From positions 86,648,286-86,712,285 of the forward strand of contig NC_035444.2 in the NCBI RefSeq assembly GCF_002127325.2: 64,000 bases of DNA, written 5' to 3'. Both the position numbers and the translations under genes were made by a program. The notes below the pieces were generated by a model. That model had not been told where the DNA came from and searched no databases. It saw only the letters and a program-made list of their open reading frames with translations. The stretch is from Helianthus annuus (Eukaryota; Streptophyta; Magnoliopsida; Asterales; Asteraceae). Shown here one piece after another: positions 55,351 to 64,000 of this stretch (position 1 is its first letter; each line of letters starts with the position of its first letter).

Positions 55351-58300
55351 ATGGCATCTCAGTCAATTGTCCAAATCAATGCTGCTACCCACTTCAACAC
55401 CACCCTAACATCCGACAACTTCTCAGTGTGGCGAAAACAAGTCCAGTCTACGTTAATCGGATTCGACTTGGTTCACTTTGTCACCGGCTCCAAAACAGTA
55501 CCGGCGGAATTCCTCGACGCCGAGAACACAAAACCGAATCCAGCCTTCTCTGCTTGGTATCGACAGGACCAAGTTATTCTTCTTCCCTCATTGGCAGTTG
55601 TGCACCGACCATTCAACCTTTGATTGCATCAGCCGAGACCTCACAACAGGCTTGGGAACGTCTCGTCGCGAGCTATGCGAACTCATCCCGGTCCAGAATC
55701 ATCTCCTTAAAGTCAAAACTTGCATCTAATCCGAAAGGAAATCGTCCCATTGCGGAGTACCTACGAGATATGAAAAGTATTGCTGACGAACTTGCTTTGG
55801 TCCAAAATCCGGTCACGGATGAGGATCTCATGGTTCACATTTTGCGGCAATTGGGTGATGACTACAAACCCATTGCCACTTCTCTACGCCTACTTGACTC
55901 CAAGATTACTTTTCCCGTTTTGTTTGAAAAGCTAGTAGACTATGAACGTGAACTCAACCTTACAACAGTCTCATCACCACCAATTATGGCCACGGTTAAT
56001 ACCACACAACGACAACCACGGCCCGGACGACGCAACAACTATGGAAACTCAAACTACAAATCTGCCCGTACTCAGTGGTCCACCGGATACAATTCTAATG
56101 GTGGAACTCGTGACACTCGTAACAACCTTTATTGTCAATTTTGTCATTTTGCAGGTCATGAAGCGAAAGAATGTCGAAAACTTGCTCGTTTCCTCAAGGA
56201 AAATCAAGTTACTATAGGAGGTTCAACGACCCAAAACAAAGCCTCACCCACTGCTAATGTCACTACTTCCCCTCACATGTTCGATTCCGGTGCCTCTCAT
56301 CATGTTGACCCCGATCGTGCGTCTTTCCACTCCGTCTCCGAATATGGAGGTCCGGATGAAATTGTTCTTGGAAATGGTAATACTCTTTCCATCACCCATA
56401 TTGGTCAAAAATATCTTCAAACGTCAAATGGTTCACTTTCTTTACAAGATGTTTTATGTGTTCCTCATTTCAAAAATAAATTAATTTGGGTGGCCAAATT
56501 ATGTAAAACTAATCAAGTTTCTGTGGAATTTTTTCCAACCCATTTTTTTGTCAAGGATCTTCGCACGGGGGCACGTCTACTGCGGGGAGAGAACTACCTT
56601 GATGTCTACTATGCAAATTTGCCTTCGTCACCTCAAATAAATGCGGTTTCAACTACCTCACCTCTCGATTGGCATCATAAACTTGGACACCCGTCGGTTC
56701 GGATTCTTAAAAAAATAGCCAAATGTTTAGGTCTACAATTCAATCTTTTAAATTTTCATTGTAATTCGTGTTCCGTCAATAAATTCCACAAAGATCCTTT
56801 TGGTATGAACTCTTTTACCACTACAAAACCCTTACAACTAATTTACTCGGATGTTTGGGGGCCTGTAGAAAAATCAATTGATGGTTTCATCTATTATGTG
56901 ATTTTTGTAGACTATCACACTAAATACATTTGGCTTTATCCAATGAAACAAAAATCCGATGTCTCAGTCCTATTCCCTCAATTCAAATTGCTAGTAGAAA
57001 AATTTTTTCAAACACCGGTTATTTCTCTTTTCACCGACAATGGTGGAGAATATGTCGGTCTCACTCCTTTTCTACAATCTCAAGGTATCTCTCATTTCAC
57101 CACTCCCCCGCATACTCCAGAACAAAATGGCGTAGCCGAACGCCGTCATCGTCACATTGTGGAGACAGGTCTAGCACTTCTCCATTATGCTCACTTGCCC
57201 CTCTCTTTTTGGACACATGCTTTCCAAACCGCGGTGTACCTTATAAATCGTCTCCCTACCCCAATCCTACACTTTCAATGCCCATATTCCCTACTCTACA
57301 AGACCGACCCAACTTATAGCAAATTAAAACCTTTTGGTTGCTTATGCTACCCGTGGCTACGTCCATATGCAAAATCCAAACTTCACCCACGTTCGGAACC
57401 ATGTATCTTCCTAGGGTACTCGCCATCCAAGTCGGCTTACAAATGTTACGATTACAAAAGTCGACGCTTGTATCACTCCCGACATGTGGAATTCATTGAG
57501 TCAACATTTCCACTAAAACCTCCCACCAACTCTCCCTCAAAACCTCCCAACAATATCACTATTGATGATTTTCTTGCTTTGTCAAAGTCCCACTCATCTA
57601 CTACTATCCATGACACCCACACTAAATCCTCAAAACCCTCTACACCACCATTTTTCTCATCACATGTACCTAATGCCCCTACTGTTTCACCTATAGACCA
57701 CCAGCCTCCTATTGATCCAACAGGCCAATCTACGACACCTCATCCCTTTCCATCCCACTTGGTCCACTCCCACCATCAAACCACTCCTTCCCAAGCCCAA
57801 CACGTCTCCCCTCAGCCCAATCCAACCACACCCCCATCATCTCACTCAGACATCACACCCAACCTCCATACGGTTTCCCCTTCGCCTACACCTACCTCTC
57901 CCAACAACGTCTCAACCAACCCTCAATCTCCTACATCTAACTACACTCCCACCTCCTCTTCACCATCCTATACCGATGAACCCATCACCCTCACACCCAC
58001 ACCCACACCCACACCCACACCCTCCTCTCTACCTACTCGCACCCGCAAACCTAACCCAAAGTACTACAACTCCGCATTTGTTAACCACACCACTACCCAT
58101 TCCATCCCTCCCAAACTTGAACCATCCACCTACCAACAAGCCTTAAAAGATCCGGAATGGCGGAAAGCTATGGATAATGAGTTCAATGCCCTACTAACAA
58201 ACACGACATGGGAACTTGTTCCTCCCTCCCAACACAAACCTATCGGTTGCAAGTGGGTGTTTCGTGTTAAACGACATCCTGATGGATCCATTGACAAATA

Positions 58301-59681
58301 TAAAGCTCGTCTCGTTGCCAAAGGCTTCCTTCAAGAATATGGTAAGGACTACTTTGAGACGTTTAGTCCTGTTACTAAACCCGTTACAATCCGCACCATT
58401 CTTACCATTGCATTGTCCCAAAAATGGCCTATTCGACAACTTGACGTCAACAATGCCTTCTTACATGGCACTTTACATGAGGAAGTTTACATGACTCAAC
58501 CTCCAGGTTATGTGAATCCGGACCTTCCCCATCACCTTTGTCGCTTGAAAAAGTCTCTCTATGGACTCAAGCAAGCACCACGTGCATGGTACATGGAACT
58601 TACCTCATTTCTCCTTGAACTTGGCTTCCATAAGTCCTTCGCTGATCCATCTCTATTTATCTATAAAAAGGATGGCATTGTCTCATACTTTTTGGTTTAT
58701 GTTGATGATATTGTTTTAACCGGCAGTGACGACGCTTTTGTTCAACATATCATTCATGCCATGTCCACAAAGTTTTCCATCAAAGATCTAGGCATGCTCC
58801 ACCACTTCCTTGGCATCGAGGTCATTTCTACCACTAACGGTTTGTTCCTATCCCAACATGCTCACATTCAAAACATTCTAACCAAGTTCAAAATGGAAGG
58901 TGCTAAACCAGTTGCCACACCCCTCAGCTCTACCGAACCACTCTCGCCAGTTGATGGCTCGCCTAGTGTTGATCCTACACCATACCGCCAATTGGTGGGT
59001 TCTTTACAGTACCTTGCCTTTACTCGACCAGATGTATCCTTTGCTGTCAATAAGTTGTCCCAATATATGCATGCTCCCACTCAACTTCATTGGCAAGCCT
59101 TAAAACGAGTTCTTCGTTATCTCAAAGGCACCATTCACCATGGTTTATTCCTCAACCGTACCTCACGCATTACTCTCACAGCCTTCACTGATTCTGACTG
59201 GGGTGGAATCACCGATGGGGGTCGTTCCACAACTGCCTATATCATCTATCTTGGGTCTAACATCATCTCCTGGCGCTCGTCGCGTCAAAAATCTGTTTCT
59301 AGATCCTCCACTGAGGCGGAATATAAGGCATTAGCAAACGGTGCGGCTGAACTATCTTGGGTCCAGAATCTCTTATTGGAACTTGGTTTACACATATCTA
59401 AACCCCCTACATTACTCTGTGACAATGCGGGTGCCACTTATCTATGTGCCAACCCCGTATACCACTCACGCATGAAACATGTGGCACTTGACTATCATTT
59501 TGTTCGCGAAAAAATAACTGATGGTTCGTTGAAGGTCCTTCACATACACTCGGCCGATCAGTTGGCTGACATGCTCACCAAACCATTAGGACGGGGTCCG
59601 TTTCAGAACTTACGGTCCAAGATTGGAGTCTCTGATGGATCCTCCATCTTGCGGGGGCATATTAAAGGCAATATTACATAA
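55351..59681 (+). pseudogene. Copia Gag-Pol polyprotein with one frameshift
   Basis: Translation from ATG 55351 gives the Gag N-terminus ([14 protein letters not shown]). At about 55578 one base is missing, so Gag continues in the neighbouring frame that then stays open to 59681. In order: Gag; zinc knuckle [14 protein letters not shown]; protease FDSGASHH; pre-integrase finger (HHKLGH .. CNSC); integrase D, D, E ([22 protein letters not shown]); a long Pro/Thr/Ser linker; reverse transcriptase with an intact YVDD; and RNase H ([13 protein letters not shown]). The last codons and the stop lie inside the 3' LTR. Apart from the single break, all catalytic residues I can see are kept. Confidence 0.9.
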
Positions 59682-59880
59682 CATTCTCCTACTCATTATG
59701 AGATTTATTTTTAGACACAATTTGTAATTATGCTTGTAATTATTCTCGTCCTTTTGACCAGCCTTTTACTTTGCCTTTGTTTTCTCATTTCCATTGTAAA
59801 TGCATTTGTACTGGCCTATTTAAAGCCATTGTAATCATGTATTGTAATCAAGCTTTTCTAAATAATATCAAAGCATTATA
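59660..59880 (+). repeat. Copia 3' LTR
   Basis: Second copy of the 221-bp LTR, followed by the duplicated ATAAG. Confidence 0.93.
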
Positions 59881-59885
59881 ATAAG

Positions 59886-60124
59886 TACCTGCTACATCCG
59901 AGTGTCGCGTAAATGAAATTGGAATTGGTATTGGTGCTGACCAAGGATTTTTCTTCGATGTTTTCTTGTTTAATAGGATGAAGACAATGTTAATGGAAGA
60001 GGATGTTAATGGAGATTTGCCTGATATGGAAGCCCTCAATTATGATTATCTAGATAGCCTTTCAAAGTTAGGGCTATGCGTTACAACCTCACGCCCTTGT
60101 GAGTGGGCAACTTTCCGGCATTAG
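59886..60124 (+). other. Unrecognised open frame beside the Copia insertion
   Basis: An open frame of about 79 codons runs to TAG at 60122, with ADQGFFFDVFLFNRMK and DLPDMEALNYDYLDSLSKLG. It has no start codon at its left. The Copia element may have split a host gene or an older repeat here. I do not recognise it. Confidence 0.2.
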
Positions 60125-60386
60125 GGAGCATGTAACACCGCTCAATGGGGCGTTAAACACGGCATTAGATTTGGTGGGTATGGGGTGTGGGTTGTGGCGT
60201 TGAACACGGCATTATATATAAAACAAGTAAATTTTGGTTGGGCTCGTTTAGTCTCACGAGCCTAAACGGGTTTTGTATTTCAGGCTCGAGCTCGGGCTCG
60301 ATAACTAAACGATTACAAGGTCGAGCTTGGGCTTGGGCTTGTTAAAGCTCGGCTCGTCGGTGCGAGCTTTTAACCGAGCCGATTGA
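60125..60386. other. Noncoding, GC-richer repeat flank
   Basis: At 60240-60380 phrases such as 'ggctcgagctcgggctcg' and 'gagcttgggcttgggcttg' form a low-complexity stretch common around plant transposons. No gene. Confidence 0.35.
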
Positions 60387-61478
60387 TGTGCGGGTGTAAA
60401 CACGTCATATTATGTATAGTTTGTGTAGGTTTTACGCGTTAGAGTGTGTTTATTTATAGTGATTTGTATACTTATTGGTTGTCGGGTTTTTCAGGCTTAA
60501 CAGCGCGTAAATGCAGCACAATGATCATTCAAGCTGGAAAACGGGTATTACAAGGCAATACGGAGTGAGGAAGCGAAAATGCTGGAAAACATACTCCCTC
60601 GCGCCACGCGAGGGAATCTATGTAGGGTGTCGCGTGGCGCGACAGGTGGAAGTCAACGAGCAGTCAAATCATACTCCCTCGCGCCACGCGAGGGAGTCCA
60701 TGTGAGCTGTAACGTGGCGCGACAGTAGTACAGCGCGGAAAAGTGTGATTTTAACCTAGTTCGAGAAAAAACGGGATTCATTCAATACACAGCCGCCGGA
60801 GGACTTTGTAGAGGACTTTTGAGCGATTTCTTTTCATCATCTTGAATCTTCCAAGCAACCTGCTCATGTTTAATCAATTTCTGGCAGATTCTGAAGCAAC
60901 AATGACCATGATGCGCGGCTAATTCGCTTGTAACTTCTACTCGGATGAACTTTTGCTTAGTTTTGCATTGAACTTTGTTTACGGATTCTTGTAACTGGTA
61001 CAGCTTGACCACTCGTGTTGGATTCTTGGTAAACATTTATTGTGTTTGAATTATTTGTCGTTTATTAAGCGTATTGGCAACTTTCTTGCGTTGTTAGCGG
61101 GTTGGTAAACTGGCGGGTAGTTGATACAATTGAACGGGTTATTAGGTGGCATAGTGAATCTTAAAAACTATCCTTGATAACTGATCAGATTCATTAATTC
61201 CGAGGCCATGTCTATGTGGTGTTTTGAATCAGTAAACAGGTTTTGATGTTAAACGGGTAATTGGGATTCCGGGTAGAGGTTATTCTTTCTCGTATTGATT
61301 ACAACTCTCTTAATTAGTTTCTTAGTTTTTATAATCAAATTCACAAAACCCCCATTCTAGTTAACTTAGTTCTTAGTTAAAAACACGACACTGACCACAA
61401 ATTCCCCGTGGATACGATACCCTACTTACGCTATCTACGTAGCTTATTTAGGTTTTTGCATGACCCTTACGACAGTCA
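60387..61478 (+). repeat. Athila 5' LTR
   Basis: Proposed limits are TGTGCGGGTG and GACGACAGTCA-like end (..cagtca), about 1092 bp. Only one copy is in the window, so the left edge is inferred from TG and from the change from the GGCTCG-rich flank. Confidence 0.6.
60590..60725 (+). repeat. Duplicated GC-rich hairpin unit in the Athila LTR
   Basis: A unit of about 56 bases occurs at 60590 and 60670 (period 80). Each contains the palindrome CCCTCGCGCCACGCGAGGG followed by a 'cgtggcgcgacag' phrase that can pair with it. Confidence 0.8.
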
Positions 61479-61659
61479 TCAAAATGGCGCCGTTGCCGGG
61501 GAATTCGTGCGCTTAGTGTTAGTTTAGTAGTAGTCGTTTCTTCTATTGTTTTTGAAAAAATCATAAAAACCCAAAAATATTTCTTTTCATTTAGTTTTGT
61601 CTTGTTCGGTATTACGCTCTGTTTTCTTGTTTACTTGTGTGCAGGTGATCTCTTTTTGC

Positions 61660-64000
61660 ATGCATACTCGGTTTTCAGGAAGATCCTCTCCGCTCTTGTT
61701 CGATCCCGAAATTGAAAAGACCGCACGCCAGAATCTGCTTCTTCGTTCAGCTTTGAAAGGAAAAGCAATTCAAGACACCATGAATCCATCAGAGAACCAA
61801 TCCACTCCACAACAGCAAACACCACAACAAACATCAACTACTGAACTGCCACCAATGCCACCGCCTCCATTCACATCTGAACCACAACAACAGTCTACAC
61901 CCACTGCACCATCATCAAGCACGACCACCCAACCAACCTCTGCTCCAACTGGAGAATTTCATTTTATTGGTGGACCACTCTATTCTCTAGAAAGCCGATT
62001 ACCACAGCCCGATCCTTTACGGACCGTGAATCAACCAAACTTGGTGCCACACCCGAACCGGTCGGGTGCTATGTTTGAGCAAGTGGATCATAGGGCAAGA
62101 ACAGAGACATGGGATGATGGATACGGAGACGATGAATGGGGGATAAACGATGGGTATATGGGGTATCCAGCTGGGTACCAAAATCAGCCAGTTAATCGCA
62201 ATCAACCGATGTATCAGCAACCAAGACAGCCACGGGGAGTAGATGCTTATCAGACCCCGCCACAGGTTCATAGGGCACCGGTTGCACCTCGACAAAGACA
62301 AAGAGATCCTCGTTTCCCGGACCCGAATATTCGAGGGGTTGAGAGCCACTTCAGGCCACATATTGCTGAGCATGCATCACCGATAGTGATGCCAGTTGCA
62401 CCGGGTAATGTAGAACGGTCGTTTGAAGCAAAACCACATATTCTGAACATGCTACCTACCTTTCACGGGAAAGGTAATGAAGAGCCATATGCACATATAG
62501 CAGATTTTGAGGCAGTTTGTGGGATGATTGCGGGACATGGATTCACTCCAGATCAGGTGAAGTTGGTATTGTTTCAGTTTTCATTAAAGGATGCTGCGAG
62601 GGATTGGTTTACATCGTTGCCATATGCTAGCATTTATACATGGCAAGAGCTGCAACAACAATTCTTGGATGAGTACTATACCCCGCAAAGAACTAAAACG
62701 GGGAGATTAGCAATCAGAGAGTTCCAACAATTACCGGGTGAGCTTCTTTACGAGGCTTGGAAACGGTTCAATCAATTGATCCGTAATTGTCCTCACCACG
62801 GTATTCAAAGATGGGAGTTGATCACTGCATTCCACGATGGGATTTCCAATGAGGATAGACGGGATATTAAGGCTATCACTGGGGGTACATTTTTGAAAAA
62901 TCATGTGGATGTAGATTGGGATTATTTGGATATTGTTGCAGCAGATTCGAAGAGGCAGGCACAGTCGGATAGGAATAAAAAGTATCCAATTGTGGCACCA
63001 TCAAGTACAGGAGCCTCTAATGCAAGGGTTGCTCAGTTAGAGAGAGAAAAGGAGGCATTGGAACGCCAGTTAGCGAAATTTCGAGGTTTGGGCGAACGGG
63101 ATGCAGTGCATGCGACGCAAACTTACCCGGTTTGTGATTCGTGTGGAAATTTGGGACATACGGTGGAGGCATGTCCGGGTCAGTTTGTAGCGGCTGAGGA
63201 GGACGTGAACATGGTTTACGGAGAGCAAAGGAATTATGATATGAATTCAAACACATATCATCCAGGTTTGCGTAATCATCCAAATTTTCGGTATAGTAAT
63301 ACTAATCAATTGAATCCTCATTTTCAGGTACCGAATCAAGGAAGCCAGCCGTACCAGAACCGTCAATCGAATTATAATCAGAATTACCCTCAAGGAAATT
63401 ACAACAAGGGCAACCAAAGAAGTTATCAACAACAGCAAGAGCAAAGCAAGGCAAATACTTCAAACGAGGAGGTTTCCAATCGGGAGATTATGGAAATGTT
63501 GAAGCAAATGAAAAAAGACCAAGAAGTGCAAGCTAAATCTCATCAAGCATTGGAAAAGCAAGTCGCTCAACTGGCGACCGAGATGGCACAAGGGAGAAAA
63601 GATTCGAGTCGATTACCTAGTGATACCACGAAGAATCCACAGCATCAAGGGAGTTCGTCTAACGCCAGAGTTAATCAGGTAAGTATTCTTCGTTCTGGGA
63701 AAGTTTATGATAATCAGGTTGGGACTCCTCCACAGTTTGTTGAAGGTGTTGTGGAGGAGGTTGATGAGGAAAATGAGTCCGACGCGGAACCGGAACCTAG
63801 TAGCCCTAAAAAGAATAAAAAAGAAAATCTTGAAAATAATAGGGTGATAGATACTGAAACGGGTGATAAAAAGGAGAAGGGTATGGAGGGTAATACCGTA
63901 CCATTTCCTAAGGCTTTAATTAATCCCGAAACAAAAGTTGTCAATAAACGGGGCCCACAACAGGATGAGATGTGGGAAGTTTTTAAACAAGTGAAAATTA
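61660..64000 (+). CDS. Athila Gag polyprotein, partial (runs off window)
   Basis: From ATG 61660 the frame is open for 780 codons to the window end. It has a Pro/Gln-rich N-terminus; a capsid region with DAARDWFTSLPYASIYTW, LLYEAWKRFNQLIRNC and W..ITAFHDGI; a coiled-coil-like stretch (LEREKEALERQLAKF); one zinc knuckle CDSCGNLGHTVEAC; a Gln/Asn-rich linker; a second helical stretch; and the ILRSGK motif ahead of the protease. It packages the element RNA in Athila retrotransposons. ATG 61660 is the first in-frame start after the leader; a second at about 61780 (MNPSENQ) is possible. No stop or shift is seen, so this copy may be intact so far. Confidence 0.85.
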   Translation, partial: MHTRFSGRSSPLLFDPEIEKTARQNLLLRSALKGKAIQDTMNPSENQSTPQQQTPQQTSTTELPPMPPPPFTSEPQQQSTPTAPSSSTTTQPTSAPTGEFHFIGGPLYSLESRLPQPDPLRTVNQPNLVPHPNRSGAMFEQVDHRARTETWDDGYGDDEWGINDGYMGYPAGYQNQPVNRNQPMYQQPRQPRGVDAYQTPPQVHRAPVAPRQRQRDPRFPDPNIRGVESHFRPHIAEHASPIVMPVAPGNVERSFEAKPHILNMLPTFHGKGNEEPYAHIADFEAVCGMIAGHGFTPDQVKLVLFQFSLKDAARDWFTSLPYASIYTWQELQQQFLDEYYTPQRTKTGRLAIREFQQLPGELLYEAWKRFNQLIRNCPHHGIQRWELITAFHDGISNEDRRDIKAITGGTFLKNHVDVDWDYLDIVAADSKRQAQSDRNKKYPIVAPSSTGASNARVAQLEREKEALERQLAKFRGLGERDAVHATQTYPVCDSCGNLGHTVEACPGQFVAAEEDVNMVYGEQRNYDMNSNTYHPGLRNHPNFRYSNTNQLNPHFQVPNQGSQPYQNRQSNYNQNYPQGNYNKGNQRSYQQQQEQSKANTSNEEVSNREIMEMLKQMKKDQEVQAKSHQALEKQVAQLATEMAQGRKDSSRLPSDTTKNPQHQGSSSNARVNQVSILRSGKVYDNQVGTPPQFVEGVVEEVDEENESDAEPEPSSPKKNKKENLENNRVIDTETGDKKEKGMEGNTVPFPKALINPETKVVNKRGPQQDEMWEVFKQVKI

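Larger units (their letters stand above)
55016..59880 (+). mobile_element. Ty1/Copia element, very recent insertion
   Basis: Two 221-bp LTRs (55016-55236 and 59660-59880) are identical by eye. ATAAG is duplicated at 55011-55015 and 59881-59885. The primer-binding site TGGTATCAAGAGCC (methionine tRNA) starts right after the 5' LTR at 55237. The purine tract 'gcggggg' precedes the 3' LTR. The LTR ends are TA..TA rather than the canonical TG..CA. The internal region is one polyprotein with a single frame break. Confidence 0.93.
60387..64000 (+). mobile_element. Athila-type Ty3/Gypsy element, 5' part
   Basis: It comprises the 5' LTR (60387-61478), a primer-binding site TGGCGCCGTTGCCGGGG (61485-61501), a leader and an open gag frame running off the window. 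RT, integrase and the 3' LTR lie outside, so the target duplication cannot be checked. The gag style (LYEAWKRFNQLIRNCPHHG, ILRSGKVY) is that of the Athila branch. Confidence 0.85.

Noticed and set aside
57712..58146. Pro/His-rich ORF
   Set aside because: A shifted reading of the Pro/Thr/Ser linker of the Copia polyprotein.

Overview
The window is plant nuclear DNA, most likely from an eudicot and probably from the daisy family (Asteraceae). Evidence: spliced genes with GT..AG introns, an AT-rich background, TATA boxes, plant-type P450 and BAHD acyltransferase genes, and a dense nest of plant transposon families. The family-level placement is an inference from retroelement and malonyltransferase style.

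Three host enzyme genes look intact, all on the minus strand: a two-exon CYP89A-like cytochrome P450 (4914-6586), a clade III-like BAHD acyltransferase (26054-27355) and an anthocyanin/phenolic-glucoside malonyltransferase-like BAHD enzyme (52181-53527). They could act in specialised metabolism, but transposons separate them and nothing shows a shared pathway. Broken host-like pieces are a B3-domain remnant (1669-1984), an unknown short ORF (443-781) and a domain resembling the restriction-endonuclease-like tail of a non-LTR retroelement (10036-10485).

Most of the rest is mobile DNA. From left to right: a Gypsy gag-protease fragment (2328-4128); a 5'-truncated LINE tail (4498-4820); a Helitron (7487-8780); a MULE with long terminal inverted repeats (11304-12825); a Helitron (13615-14955); a solo LTR (15978-17482); a Copia element (17983-25459) split by a 2.6-kb solo LTR (18337-20934); a Helitron (27735-28252) just upstream of the first BAHD gene; a hAT-like element (28375-31550) holding a foldback MULE and at least one Helitron; another Helitron (31729-33141); a decayed Copia (33270-35400); and a 15.7-kb CACTA element (35746-51491).

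The CACTA element carries captured host exons, including recognisable valyl-tRNA synthetase pieces. It was later hit by a 12-kb Tat-type Gypsy element (38646-50695) whose two 879-bp LTRs differ by one base by eye. That Gypsy element has frameshifts and a stop in pol, yet a five-exon antisense gene downstream of pol is fully open. To the right follow the second BAHD gene, a Harbinger-type MITE (54416-54770), a Copia element with identical LTRs (55016-59880) and the 5' part of an Athila-type Gypsy element whose gag frame is open to the window edge (60387-64000).

The target-site duplications and nesting give a relative order: hAT and CACTA insertions are older, Helitrons and the MULE entered the hAT later, and the Tat and right-hand Copia insertions are the youngest. 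No tRNA, rRNA or CRISPR array was seen.
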